In this document: positions 9,501 through 16,940 of the stretch, in pieces
Numbering within the stretch: the first letter of the stretch is position 1
How the letters are laid out: every line of letters begins with the position of its first letter
Source: Anaerolineales bacterium
GTDB taxonomy: Bacteria > Chloroflexota > Anaerolineae > 4572-78 > J111
Assembly (NCBI GenBank): GCA_020634855.1
Contig: JACKAU010000003.1
Location: 496,001-560,000 of the forward strand
Length of the DNA stretch: 64,000 nt
Direction of reading: 5' to 3'
Notes under the pieces: model-generated
Databases searched by the model: none
What the model saw: the letters and a program-made list of their open reading frames with translations, nothing else
What the model was told of the DNA's origin: nothing
Position numbers and translations under genes: made by a program

Positions 9501-9648
9501 CGATGAATCGGATATAAAGAAAATGGGCCCATTCATCATTGCCGGTTGTTAAGGGCACAACCAGACTGTGAGCGGTCGCCAGGGTCAGGTAGATGAGCAG
9601 GATCACCACCAGGCCGATATGATGTTTGAGTGACTGAACTAAATGCAT
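6517..9648 (-). CDS. GT-C type membrane glycosyltransferase with three C-terminal beta-sandwich domains
   Basis: About 1043 residues from the ATG at 9648. A TTG nine bases upstream is in frame, but it falls at the edge of a TATAAT box, so the ATG is preferred. Residues 1-510 are membrane segments. The first external loop has TTGNDEWAHFLYIRFIAEQG (the acidic DE motif of GT39/ArnT-like enzymes), followed by DAPPLYHLLVAA. Beta-sandwich modules start at about 519, 735 and 888. The last contains the full pattern GDQITLLGYD...LTLYWQA...DYTVFLHLRD...GQYPTSLWDPGE. Repeats encode a linker at about 250-285 and interrupt the last module with a NSINSTNSINSTNS stretch. It is a close relative of the next gene upstream (9822-13136), clearly a duplication. 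A role in surface polysaccharide or glycoprotein synthesis is inferred. Confidence 0.83.
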   Translation of the reverse strand: MHLVQSLKHHIGLVVILLIYLTLATAHSLVVPLTTGNDEWAHFLYIRFIAEQGRLPATEAERTEAGYKSDAPPLYHLLVAATTAAIEPTHLLRPLDTPRRYLADNIIESYALVHTAVEQPPYRGEVLIWHLGRGLSILFGAILIGLTYLTSLQIFPADRRRALLSAALIAFMPALLFHSSVLSYESLSAVLTALFLLVALQTLKQPNRLRWWIALGALAGLSIATKYSAVLLPLEIIFIIWLSNQFEAKAKPQPTPQLTNPPTNKPTNSPTPQTLPTPQLYKLPNWQRILVAALAALIASGWWFGFVAWQFNTIDTQGPVVGLLQPLLVGDASDTTSVQVAGFLFGQETVANDARPPMPRNYPQLLRSFSESFWAAPVAGQFVSFLLPLGYSILALLALAGLWRVWRQSDRRIRLILSLLLLHTFLIVPLLLIRVLLSFDPREVAQGRHLLLPAASAMAILLVWGWDQWSSKLSWLAVGGLLLWTIIGQLGWAVAVYPPPIPVWPQPVMAAPAANSQGTTLVDGIKLIDVSHRTHSDALEVTLRWESLATIKADYLVELSLLDSAGNVIGYNLSQPVNGRYPTRAWEPGDTIEDTHLLPLLGDLRDNYRLQLRLLTRAGEVVPETETPIDTVMLSTTAQPDPCAIWPPLDNWLNARPLRPDATFTVVSAEPPRLELGADEASTQNPFHSVGKFHTFLVGPDWPASAQFLSGDTDCGPLTFDIPPRNFTVPDIPQPLEANFNNEIKLLGYDLPARRIQPGQRLPLTLYWRSLAYMGEDYNLFANPLDHDQQRWGGYDRRPRDGYSTLRWVPGEVITDPFGIPIDANAPDGIYTIDLGFYRPTESGPESLPLFQDGHPIDQHSLRLGPIKIGGPPPGLTLTEVHPGFPVDESFGDQITLLGYDIAAVSGQPSAVSNQQPSSQPTPQLPNSINSTNSINSTNSLTLTLYWQADAIPTADYTVFLHLRDESNQTVAQKDSPPAGGQYPTSLWDPGEIIKDELTLSLDNVPPGRYTPVVGLYNFTTGDRLPTKNPANEVALEPIHIGN
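6815..6938. repeat. In-gene repeats: TTAGGG/GTTTATAGA nonamers plus GGCTGAC heptamers
   Basis: Two repeat families are adjacent. The nonamer tract gives NSINSTNSINSTNSL and the GCTGACG tract gives SGQPSAVSNQQPSS. Both lie in one loop of the third beta-sandwich of the 6517-9648 protein, between the conserved LLGYDI and LTLYWQA strands. Confidence 0.85.
8793..8911. repeat. In-gene repeat tract (GTTGGGGA / TTGGTTGG units)
   Basis: Encodes a Pro/Thr/Asn-rich linker (TNPPTNKPTNSPTPQ) between two membrane segments of the 6517-9648 protein. A similar tract occurs at the same place in the paralogue (12450-12601), but with different unit order. Confidence 0.85.
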
Positions 9649-9657
9649 AAGCTTCAA

Positions 9658-9663
9658 ATTATA
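9658..9663 (-). promoter_or_regulatory. TATAAT -10 box just before the 6517-9648 gene
   Basis: A perfect TATAAT on the minus strand ends ten bases before the ATG at 9648. If used, the transcript would begin only a few bases before the ATG, giving an almost leaderless mRNA. No good -35 is visible. Confidence 0.4.
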
Positions 9664-9684
9664 GGCAGTTTGTTGATTTTAGAA

Positions 9685-9822
9685 ATTTCTTGAGTTTATG
9701 GAGTTTGTGGAGTTTATAGTGTTGGGGCGTTGGTAGAGTTGGGAGTTAGTTGGTTACTGGGATGGTGTGTTGGTTGGGTGAGGGGTTAGTTGGAGCTTAG
9801 CCTTAGCCTCAGCCTTAGCCTT
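9685..9822. repeat. Intergenic repeat tract (GAGTTTATG, TTGGTTAG and TTAGCC units)
   Basis: Nonamers of the GAGTTTATG family, then TTGGT-type units and a GCCTTA hexamer run, fill the gap between the paralogous glycosyltransferase genes up to the stop codon of the upstream one. Confidence 0.8.
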
Positions 9823-12800
9823 TATTCCGGCAGTTGAATTGACGATAGGACTATTTCGTTCGCTGGGCTGCCGGGAACGGTGAGACGCGCGCCGCTGGCG
9901 GGTTCGTACAAACCGATAGTCGGGGTATATTGGCCGGGTTCGACCTGGTCGAGGGGAAGGGTGATTTCGTCGATGATGATTTCGCCGGGACTCCAGAGGC
10001 TGGTGGGGTAGCGTCCATCGGCCGGGGGTGAATCTTTTTGCGCGGCGTTCTGGTTCGATACATCGCGTAGGTGGAGGAAGGTGGTATAGTCGGCGGTGGG
10101 TGTCGTGTCGGCTTGCCAGTAGAGGGTGAGAGTTAGGGCGCTATCGGCTGACGGCTGAGGGCTACCACCTACTTCAAGATCATAACCCAGGAGCGTGATT
10201 TGGTCGCCGAGGGTTTGGTTGACGATGAATTGGGGGGTGGGGTTGTCCGTGACGAGATCGGGGGGAGGGCCGCCGATTTTGAAGGGGCCGAGGACGACGG
10301 CGCTGCTGGCGGTCGGCTGGCCGTCATGAATAAGCGGCAGGGACTCCGGCTGCTTGTCTTCGAGTTGGTAGAGACCGAGGTGAAGATGGTAAATACCGGG
10401 CGGCGCGTCGGGCCGGACGGGAACGGTAAACGAGTCGGGGACGATTTCACCGTCAGCCCACAGCATGGGGCTGTAAAAACCGGCCGGGTAGCGATCGACG
10501 CTGCCGAAGGGCTGCTGCTCGGCATCAAGCAGAACGGCGAAGGTGACGGCATCGGGCAGCACCGGGGCTAAGCTCTGCCAGGCCAGGTCTATCGGCAGGA
10601 CGCCGCCCGGCTCAAGCCGCCGATTCGGTAACGCTGCGCCAAGCAGTTTGATCCGATCGGCGAAGTTGGCCTCCAGCGGCGTCCAATTGGGGTTATCGGC
10701 CAACTCCGGCGGCAGATCGAACAACCGAGCTTCACTAGCGACGGTGAATAGAGGCTCGGTTGTTAAGTTGGCCTCTTCGAGATGAAGTCGGTAGTCGCCG
10801 CTGGGCCAATCGGGTTCGACGATAAAAATGGCAGTAGCGTCGCCGACCGTGACCGGCGAGTGAGCTACCCCGTCCGGGCCAAGCAGGCTCCAACGGGGTG
10901 TTGCGCCCGGCCTCGGCAGCCAGGTTAAGGCGATGGTCTGCCGGCTCCGCACGGGATCATTCGCCAACCAGAGTCTGTATTCGAGGCCGTTGTCCAATAT
11001 GGACGGTTGGGGAATAGGTTGCGCCTTCCCCAAATTGAACTGGATGAACTGGAACGGTTCAGCGACCAGCGGTACGGCTTCGGCTTCGTGAAGCAAGTTG
11101 AGTTCGATATCGTATTGGTTGGCCGGAATGGCGGCCAGAGGCAGCGGCAGCGTGTCGCGGATGATATCGCCGCGATCCCAGGCGCGGGTCGGATAGAGGC
11201 CGTTCACCGGATGGCTCAGCCAGGTAAAATGGGGTTGACCTTGGGGATCGACGAGTTGAATTTGGGTGCGATAATTTTCATCAACCGGGTTAAGCGCCTG
11301 CCAGAAAAGCGTAAGATTGATAACGGCCTGGTCGGGATCGGGTTGGAAATCGTAGCCTAAGAGTTGGATATCGTTGCCAAAGTTTTGTTTGAGCGGCTGG
11401 GGGATCGAGGCGGGGTTGAATGTGGTTGTTTGCACCGGCAGCGGATCGGGGTAGGCGCGGGTCATCAGGGTGAGTTGGAGGAGGGACCAGATGAGGAGGG
11501 CGAGAGGGGGTAGGGTGTAGAGCGTAGTGCGTAGTGCGTAGTGCGTAGTGCGGGTCTTGGATTGTAAATTCTGCACCTTAGTCTCAACCTGAGCTGCACT
11601 GCCGTCGATAAAGGTCAGCCAGCCTAGCATCAACAATAAGGGGATCGCCTGGGCGGCCGGGTAGAGAATATGGCGGCCCTGGCCGGTTTCAAGGATGTTA
11701 AAGGTGAGAAAGTAGCGCAAGATCGGAAACGGCAAAAGCAGACCAATAATGAGGATGAGAACGCCTAGCGCTACTCGCAACTGCATATCGGCCAGCCGCC
11801 AAAACTGCCAGAGACCAATAAGGCAGAGTAGACAAAAGCCAAGAACAATCAGATAAGCCCACGGGAAAAAAGCGTCTTGCTCCAAAACCGGCACGCCCCA
11901 AAACGTTTGGATTAAGTAGAGCCACCAAGCCCCAAACGAGCCGCCGACCACGGCATCGGGCCGGAGCGCGCCGGTGAATTCGCCGCCGCCGAGAAAGGCG
12001 AAGACTCGACGCATACTCACGTCAGGGCCGGACGCCAAGAGCGGGCTGAGCAGGCCGAAAGCGAGACCATCTTCCGCGATGGTATTAAAATAATAGCCGA
12101 TCCAACCAAACCACCAGCTCGCGCCAACCACAACGCTAAGCCATGAGACGGCCAGGCGGCCGGCAGCTTGTCGCCAGGACAACGCAGCCTGCCGGACTCG
12201 CTGCCAAACCACGGGGATAATTGCCAGAGGCAGCAGGCCGGTGCTGTATTTGGTGGCAATCGACAGCCCCAACAGTAGCCCCATTACAGCGTAGCCCCAC
12301 CAGCGATCGTCGCCGCGCCAGGCTCGCAGCAGAAGCCAGATAAACGCCGCCGACAGGAGAATCAAGAGACTGTCGTCGCCGAGCATGGCCGAACTGAACA
12401 GGAAGCGAGGAGTGAAGGCCAGGAGAGCGGTAGTGAGGGTAGCGAGTAGAGTTGGGGAGGTTATGGAGTTAGGGAGTTTATGGAGTTGGGTTGTTGGTTG
12501 GTTGGGTTGTCGGTTGGTTGGGTGGGTGGGTGGTTGGTTAGTTTGTTGGGTGGGGAAGTGGTTTGGTGGGTCAATGAGTGGCTGGGGAGGTTGGTGGATT
12601 TGTTTTTTGCGATCTTGCGACCTGGCGACTTGAGATAATTCGAGAGCCGTGAGATAGGTGAAGATTAAGGACCCAGTAGCGAAGCCGATTGACATGAAGC
12701 GGCCGATGTGCCAGGCCAGGATGCCGTCTTGCCAGGGCCAATTGGCGTCTTCGGTGTAGATAATGAGACGCGGGTAGAATATCTCGCCAACCAGGCGGCG

Positions 12801-13136
12801 GCGGGGCGACTCGCCGACATCTTTGAGATGGGGGCGGGTGGTGTCCAGGCCGCTGACGGCCCAGCCGACCAGCAGGTGGTACAGCGGCGGCCAGTCGGCG
12901 CGGTACCAGGCTTGTTGGCGCTCGGCGGCATTGACGGGTAATCGGCCATGTTGGGCAATAAAACTAATGTAGCGGTAATGGGCCAGTTCATCTTCGCCCT
13001 GAGTAATAGGCACGATCAGGCTGTGGAGAATTGCCAGCGTCAAAAAAACAAGGAGAACGATGAACAGGCCCCAATGCGTAGGCAATCGCCAAGGCATTTG
13101 CCTACGCACCGGACGCTTTCGACCTTTTTTTGCCAT
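9822..13136 (-). CDS. GT-C type membrane glycosyltransferase with three C-terminal beta-sandwich domains (paralogue)
   Basis: 1104 residues and the largest of the three minus-strand enzymes. A basic N-terminus (KKGRKRPVRRQ) is followed by membrane segments to about residue 560. The first external loop reads ITQGEDELAHYRYISFIAQHG, with the same acidic position as its neighbour, then DWPPLYHLLVGW. Beta-sandwich modules start at about 580, 818 and 968. The first and last have the pattern LLGYD...LTLYWQA...PTSLWSPGEI...GQYTPTIGLYE; the middle one is more divergent. Repeat-coded linkers lie at about 180-230 (Thr/Pro/Asn/Gln-rich) and 530-540. No clear Shine-Dalgarno sequence precedes the ATG. It probably transfers a sugar from a polyprenyl-phosphate donor outside the membrane. 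The two paralogues align over their full length, which indicates a recent tandem duplication. Confidence 0.83.
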   Translation of the reverse strand: MAKKGRKRPVRRQMPWRLPTHWGLFIVLLVFLTLAILHSLIVPITQGEDELAHYRYISFIAQHGRLPVNAAERQQAWYRADWPPLYHLLVGWAVSGLDTTRPHLKDVGESPRRRLVGEIFYPRLIIYTEDANWPWQDGILAWHIGRFMSIGFATGSLIFTYLTALELSQVARSQDRKKQIHQPPQPLIDPPNHFPTQQTNQPPTHPTNRQPNQPTTQLHKLPNSITSPTLLATLTTALLAFTPRFLFSSAMLGDDSLLILLSAAFIWLLLRAWRGDDRWWGYAVMGLLLGLSIATKYSTGLLPLAIIPVVWQRVRQAALSWRQAAGRLAVSWLSVVVGASWWFGWIGYYFNTIAEDGLAFGLLSPLLASGPDVSMRRVFAFLGGGEFTGALRPDAVVGGSFGAWWLYLIQTFWGVPVLEQDAFFPWAYLIVLGFCLLCLIGLWQFWRLADMQLRVALGVLILIIGLLLPFPILRYFLTFNILETGQGRHILYPAAQAIPLLLMLGWLTFIDGSAAQVETKVQNLQSKTRTTHYALRTTLYTLPPLALLIWSLLQLTLMTRAYPDPLPVQTTTFNPASIPQPLKQNFGNDIQLLGYDFQPDPDQAVINLTLFWQALNPVDENYRTQIQLVDPQGQPHFTWLSHPVNGLYPTRAWDRGDIIRDTLPLPLAAIPANQYDIELNLLHEAEAVPLVAEPFQFIQFNLGKAQPIPQPSILDNGLEYRLWLANDPVRSRQTIALTWLPRPGATPRWSLLGPDGVAHSPVTVGDATAIFIVEPDWPSGDYRLHLEEANLTTEPLFTVASEARLFDLPPELADNPNWTPLEANFADRIKLLGAALPNRRLEPGGVLPIDLAWQSLAPVLPDAVTFAVLLDAEQQPFGSVDRYPAGFYSPMLWADGEIVPDSFTVPVRPDAPPGIYHLHLGLYQLEDKQPESLPLIHDGQPTASSAVVLGPFKIGGPPPDLVTDNPTPQFIVNQTLGDQITLLGYDLEVGGSPQPSADSALTLTLYWQADTTPTADYTTFLHLRDVSNQNAAQKDSPPADGRYPTSLWSPGEIIIDEITLPLDQVEPGQYTPTIGLYEPASGARLTVPGSPANEIVLSSIQLPE
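11522..11552. repeat. In-gene GTAGTGC tandem repeat
   Basis: About four GTAGTGC-type units, encoding TTHYALRTTLY in a loop between membrane segments and the first beta-sandwich of the 9822-13136 protein. This is the same family as the repeat at 5237. Confidence 0.8.
12450..12601. repeat. In-gene TTGGTTGG / GTTGGGT repeat tract
   Basis: About 150 bases of G/T-rich short repeats, read on the coding strand as a long Gln/Pro/Thr/Asn linker (TNQPPTHPTNRQPNQPTTQ) between two membrane segments. Confidence 0.85.
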
Positions 13137-13224
13137 GCCGACAATTGTAGTACGAATGAGACCGGTGGCAATTTCAGCCGGTCACATTGAGATAGGGCAT
13201 TCCGGAGGAACCGCCGGGGTTTAA

Positions 13225-14550
13225 TTAGTAGGATTTAAGGGCGGCTAATGCGGCTTGCTCATCCTTATAAATAGCGAAGAAGTCGGTGGTGGCCGATAGT
13301 TCGATGACGCGATAGATATTTTCCGGCAATTCAATTAGGGCCAGACTCATCACGTCGCTGCGGGCATCGACCAGGGCTTGAATACCGGCCATCTGGATTT
13401 CGCTGACTTCGTTCATCTTCAAAACAACTTTATTGACCTGGTGCGTTTGTAGACTGCGCGCCAGATGCTTTCTGAACCGGTCGGTGGCCTGTCCGCCAAA
13501 TTTACCGGACAAAGTGAGAAAGATCACCCCATTTTTGGCTCGCTCAGTGATATGAAAGTCGGTCTTGAGCGTGGGGTTTTTGAGTTCGATTTCCCATCCC
13601 TCCTGACCGACAACCACGTCAATCGAATGACGCTGACTTTGGAGATATTCTTCCGTTTCTTGCTTGATCTGCATTAGTTCCGAGTCAGTCGTGGAAGGGT
13701 CGTGGTGAAAGAGAACCAACCGTTTAGCGTTCGACTCGGCGGCGATATCGGCCCCGATCAAGGCCGAACTGTGACCCCAATCTTGTTTGACAAAGGACTC
13801 GCGGACGGAGAACATTGCATCGAAGATCAACACATCGGCGTTGGCGTAAAAATTCCGGTATTTGAGCGTGTCGAGATTATCCAGACTGCGGTACTCGGCA
13901 TCCGTGGCGATAATGGCGATGGCGTTATCGGCTTCAATCCGGAAAGCATAGGCTTTGCCGGGATGCTTTAATTCGGTGTTGCTGATCATCGCCTCGCCGA
14001 TTTTGAGGAGTTGGCCTTCCTTCAGTTGGTGAAAATTAAGCTTGGCGCGAATCTGGTCGAAACGCAAGGGGAAGACATTAGCTTCCATTTGCTTAGCCAG
14101 GGTTTGCGGTACGTGATCGTGAATGTGGTAGATGTCAAAGCTGTTGCCGGGTACGTGCAGCGGCGTAAAAAAAGGCAGCCCTTGGATATGGTCCCAATGG
14201 GTGTGTGTAAAAAAGAGATGAGCGTGCCCCTTGCCCCGGCAAAAACCCAATCGCTGGGCGTGTTCATCGCGGGCATTCATCAAATGGTCGCCGAGTTCCC
14301 GAATACCGGATCCGGCATCGAAAATCAGCAGGTCGCTGCCGCACTCGATTGTAATACAGGTGGTATTGCCGCCTACCGTTGCGCCATCAAACGATAGTTG
14401 ATCGACAAACGCCTTCACGGCCGACATATTAGATAAATCAATTTTTTGTTGACCGGCCCAGGTCAGGGCCTTGATAATTTTTTGAGTAACTAGCTCCGGT
14501 TTGAGCGGCGCCGGAATAGAGCCTCTTGCTCCCCATACCTTCAGCAGCAT
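13225..14550 (-). CDS. Metallo-beta-lactamase-fold hydrolase fused to a STAS-like domain
   Basis: 441 residues. The start ATG has GAGGAA seven bases upstream. Residues 1-310 are an MBL-fold domain with WGARGS near the start, a GGNTTC strand and the metal motif HTHWDH at residues 116-121. This layout is typical of the RNase Z/PhnP-like and cyclic-nucleotide-phosphodiesterase-like MBL branches (GxRGSxP start). Residues about 335-441 read GVIFLTLSGKFGG...VNKVVLKMNEVSEIQMAGIQALVDA..., the strand-helix pattern of STAS / anti-sigma-factor-antagonist domains. A Met (QMAGIQ) stands where the phosphorylated Ser is expected. The fusion suggests an MBL phosphodiesterase whose activity or partners are set through the STAS part; the substrate is unknown. 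It is separated from its neighbours and probably monocistronic. Confidence 0.82.
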   Translation of the reverse strand: MLLKVWGARGSIPAPLKPELVTQKIIKALTWAGQQKIDLSNMSAVKAFVDQLSFDGATVGGNTTCITIECGSDLLIFDAGSGIRELGDHLMNARDEHAQRLGFCRGKGHAHLFFTHTHWDHIQGLPFFTPLHVPGNSFDIYHIHDHVPQTLAKQMEANVFPLRFDQIRAKLNFHQLKEGQLLKIGEAMISNTELKHPGKAYAFRIEADNAIAIIATDAEYRSLDNLDTLKYRNFYANADVLIFDAMFSVRESFVKQDWGHSSALIGADIAAESNAKRLVLFHHDPSTTDSELMQIKQETEEYLQSQRHSIDVVVGQEGWEIELKNPTLKTDFHITERAKNGVIFLTLSGKFGGQATDRFRKHLARSLQTHQVNKVVLKMNEVSEIQMAGIQALVDARSDVMSLALIELPENIYRVIELSATTDFFAIYKDEQAALAALKSY

Positions 14551-14869
14551 AAAGTTCCTCGTCGTTGACTTGTAAGGATAGTTAATCTGCTGCCCAGAAC
14601 GTTTGATATCATGTTAATGCTTCCCCGACAAATACAAGTTGAAATAGCCACTTAACTTTGGTTAAGAAAAGTAAGTGTGCAGATATAATGAAGGTAGCAT
14701 GTTAAGAAGGCGTTGACAATAGTCTAACTGTCCTGTTAGCGTACGGGAATCGTAAGGCGAGGAATTAATTTACTGGAGCGTCAAAGTAAACTTTGACGCT
14801 CCAGACCTTTATTTCAAAAAAATCGGATTGTCAGGAAGATAATGAGATTAGTTAGGGCCGGAGACAAAT
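14551..14869. other. 319-base gap with a REP-like hairpin and plus-strand promoter-like motifs
   Basis: No coding frame. CTTAAC/GTTAAG forms a six-bp inverted repeat at about 14651-14666. On the plus strand TTAAGA (14662) and TATAAT (14684-14689) are 16 bases apart, and a TTGACA lies at 14713, but no plus-strand gene follows. The long hairpin at 14773-14804 is the only other structure. Confidence 0.5.
14773..14804. repeat. REP-like palindrome with GGAGCG/CGCTCC ends (copy 1)
   Basis: CTGGAGCGTCAAAGT, a two-base loop (AA), then its exact complement: a 15-bp perfect stem. It is the cleanest member of a family also found at 16911, 22614, 45415 and 46913. Confidence 0.9.
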
Positions 14870-15190
14870 TTATTCGGCTGCCGATTCGTCAATGGCGGCC
14901 CCGGCCTGCTTGCTGCGTTCGACCAACCAGGATTTGGGGTAGTTAGCGACGACTTCGGCCACAACAGCGTCGGCTGCTTCTTCCGGCGAACCAGATCGCT
15001 CTTCGGCTTCACCCCAGTGGAATTGGTTCTGGTATTCGTCCGATCCGGTTAACCCTTGTTTCATAGCGATGGCATCAATGACCGCCATGAAGATATCGGG
15101 TAACGGGCGCGAAACGCGCTGCCGGCGCCCGGCCTCGGCTCGTACGGTGCAGGGTATGTCTTGCCAATACATGATTTTTACAGTGGTCAT
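14870..15190 (-). CDS. Small conserved protein of the Virulence_fact (PF13769-like) family
   Basis: 106 residues from the ATG at 15190, chosen because AGGTGA lies five bases upstream; a GTG at 15199 is a less likely alternative. The N-terminal half reads VKIMYWQDIPCTVRAEAGRR, then LPDIFMAVIDAIAMKQGLTGSDEYQNQFHW. I recognise this as the pattern of the short 'virulence factor' family, seen in many environmental bacteria as a stand-alone protein. The C-terminus is acidic and Ala-rich. The family has no established biochemical role. It lies 68 bases downstream of argJ on the same strand, with a short repeat between them, so it could share the argJ transcript. Confidence 0.72.
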   Translation of the reverse strand: MTTVKIMYWQDIPCTVRAEAGRRQRVSRPLPDIFMAVIDAIAMKQGLTGSDEYQNQFHWGEAEERSGSPEEAADAVVAEVVANYPKSWLVERSKQAGAAIDESAAE

Positions 15191-15208
15191 AGCGGTCACC
15201 TGGAGGCA

Positions 15209-15236
15209 ATGATAAATAATGAATGATGAATGATGA
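15209..15236. repeat. ATGATGA-type tandem repeat between argJ and the next gene
   Basis: AATGATGA / AATAATGA octamer-like units, the same family as the in-gene tract at 25076-25113. Confidence 0.7.
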
Positions 15237-15257
15237 AACCTTATGAAAAGTCACCGG

Positions 15258-16481
15258 CTAGGTGTGATATTCGGCGTTGATTTCGATATATTTGTAAGAG
15301 TAATCGCAGGTCCAAACAGCAGCTTCGGCCTGGCCAACGTCCAGATCGACCACCAGCTTGACCTCGTCTGCTTCGGTCAGCCAGTCATGAGCGGCGACAG
15401 CATCGAAGGCCACCGGTTCCCCGTTATGCAGCAATTGGAAATCACCCAGCCGCAGTGACACGCGGGCCGGATAGAGCAGCACCCCGCTGCGGCCCAAAGC
15501 CGCCAGGACGCGCCCCCAGTTGGGATCATTTCCGAACAGGGCGGTTTTTACCAGCGGTGAAGTGGCGATGGTTTTGGCCGCAGATTCGGCTTCGCCTTCG
15601 CTCACGGCTCGACGCACGACGATTTCGACCAGTTTAGTCGCCCCTTCGCCATCCCGCGCGATGGCTTTGGCCAGCCGGGTACAGAGTTGGGTTAACGCCC
15701 TCACAAACGTCTCAAACTCCGGCGATTTCGGCTCAATCGAAGGGTGACCGGCCTGACCGGAGGCCAGCAGCAGCACCGTATCATTGGTGCTAGTATCGCC
15801 GTCCACGGTTAAGCGATGAAATGAACGGCTAACCGCCTGCTTAAGCGCTTCTTTGAGCAGAGCGGCCTCAATGGCGGCGTCAGTCACAATCACCGACAGC
15901 ATCGTCGCCATATTGGGGTGGATCATCCCGCTGCCCTTGGCCATCCCGCCCAAACTGACCGTATGTCCGGCGATAGTCGTTTGCTCAAACGCCTCTTTGG
16001 GAACCAGGTCGGTCGTCATAATGGCTTTGGCTGCGTCCTGTCCTTGCCGACCGGCCTCGGTTTCGATCAGATCGCGCGCCAGCCGGATGCCTCGTTCCAC
16101 TTTGTCCATCGGCATCGGATCGCCGATGACGCCGGTGCTCATCACAAACACGGTATCGATGGGCAAATTGCAAGCCGACTCAACCGACCGGGCCATCTGT
16201 TCGGCGTCGCGCAGCCCTTGCTCGCCAGTAACGGCGTTAGCGTTGCCCGCATTAATCACTACCCCCCGCAGCGCCCTGGCCGATCGCTCCATTAAGGCCA
16301 TATCGTATAAAACCGGCGCGGCCTTAAAACTATTGGTGGTAAATACAGCAGCGGCGGCGCACGGCCGGTCGGCCAGCACCAGCGCTAGATCGGGATTACC
16401 GGATACTTTGAGGCCACAGGTAACCCCCACGGCGCTAAAGCCGGGTACTTGCGTCAGAGACGATGTTTGATTTGTCATCAT
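15258..16481 (-). CDS. argJ: Bifunctional glutamate N-acetyltransferase / amino-acid acetyltransferase ArgJ
   Basis: 407 residues. ArgJ moves the acetyl group from N-acetylornithine to glutamate in the cyclic arginine pathway, and in bifunctional forms also uses acetyl-CoA. Family marks seen: NAGNANAVTG at 77-86; VMSTGVIG at 113-120; GMAKGSGMIHPNMATMLSVIVTDA at 179-202. The Thr of MATML (about 193) is the self-cleavage site and nucleophile of the mature beta chain. DTSTNDTVLLLASG and a C-terminal GNDPNWGRVLAALGRSG are also present. Full length for the family. Two ATGs stand in a row at 16481, with GGGAGT upstream. The gene starts one base after the stop of the DUF3052 gene, so the two are coupled. 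No other arg genes are in the window. Confidence 0.95.
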   Translation of the reverse strand: MMTNQTSSLTQVPGFSAVGVTCGLKVSGNPDLALVLADRPCAAAAVFTTNSFKAAPVLYDMALMERSARALRGVVINAGNANAVTGEQGLRDAEQMARSVESACNLPIDTVFVMSTGVIGDPMPMDKVERGIRLARDLIETEAGRQGQDAAKAIMTTDLVPKEAFEQTTIAGHTVSLGGMAKGSGMIHPNMATMLSVIVTDAAIEAALLKEALKQAVSRSFHRLTVDGDTSTNDTVLLLASGQAGHPSIEPKSPEFETFVRALTQLCTRLAKAIARDGEGATKLVEIVVRRAVSEGEAESAAKTIATSPLVKTALFGNDPNWGRVLAALGRSGVLLYPARVSLRLGDFQLLHNGEPVAFDAVAAHDWLTEADEVKLVVDLDVGQAEAAVWTCDYSYKYIEINAEYHT

Positions 16482-16482
16482 G

Positions 16483-16890
16483 TTACTCCCTATCCTTCAA
16501 TCGATACACAAATTTAAGACCCGACCAGATTGCATCAACCGCGCAAACTTTGACATCGACCAGGCCGTTCGCCAGTCCAACCTCGCGGACAATATTTTCA
16601 TTGAGGTCGGTTTCCACTTTTGAGGCTTTCTTGGGCCACGAAACCCACAGCATCCCATCGACGGCCATTGCCGCTTTGAGCCGAGGAAACTCATCTGCCA
16701 GTTCGGGCCAAGATTTGGTAAAAAATTGGATGAAGTCGATGGCCGGCTCCGGCGGCGCGACGAACGTGACTCCCTCCGGTAGCGGGCCAAGTGTATCTCC
16801 ATAATTCTCCGGTGGATTGACCAGATAGACGGTGAGACCCGATTTGAGACCGAGTTTAGCCGTCAATGTTCGTTTTGAATAGCCGGCCAT
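16483..16890 (-). CDS. DUF3052 family protein
   Basis: 135 residues from the ATG at 16890, which has GGAGG four bases upstream; an in-frame start 54 bases further up lacks this and would run into a REP-like element. MAGYSKRTLTAKLGLKSG...VYLVNPPENYGDTLGPLPEGV and DGMLWVSWPKKASKV...ENIVREVGLANGLVDVKVCAVD are typical of the DUF3052 family, whose role is unknown. It sits between mcrC and argJ. The stop overlaps the ribosome-binding region of argJ, so these two genes are almost certainly expressed together. Confidence 0.85.
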   Translation of the reverse strand: MAGYSKRTLTAKLGLKSGLTVYLVNPPENYGDTLGPLPEGVTFVAPPEPAIDFIQFFTKSWPELADEFPRLKAAMAVDGMLWVSWPKKASKVETDLNENIVREVGLANGLVDVKVCAVDAIWSGLKFVYRLKDRE

Positions 16891-16910
16891 AAATCCTCCA
16901 AAACTGTAAT

Positions 16911-16938
16911 GGAACGACAAAGTAAACTTTGTCGCTCC
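16911..16938. repeat. REP-like palindrome (copy 2)
   Basis: GGAACGACAAAGT, AA, ACTTTGTCGCTCC: a 13-bp stem with one mismatch, in the gap between mcrC and the DUF3052 gene. Confidence 0.85.
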
Positions 16939-16940
16939 GG

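Noticed and set aside
10200..10571. Long plus-strand frames opposite the glycosyltransferase genes (also 4266-4940 and 15853-16470)
   Set aside because: They have no ribosome-binding sites or recognisable domains, and they mirror strongly coding sequence on the other strand.
12385..12633. A plus-strand frame rich in Gly, Trp and Val
   Set aside because: It is the complement of the TTGGTTGG repeat tract inside the glycosyltransferase gene.
14713..14741. A TTGACA-17-TTAGCG promoter
   Set aside because: The -10 is poor and no gene follows on that strand.
14773..14804. Transcription terminator
   Set aside because: The stem is perfect but no T-run follows on either strand, and the sequence belongs to the dispersed palindrome family.
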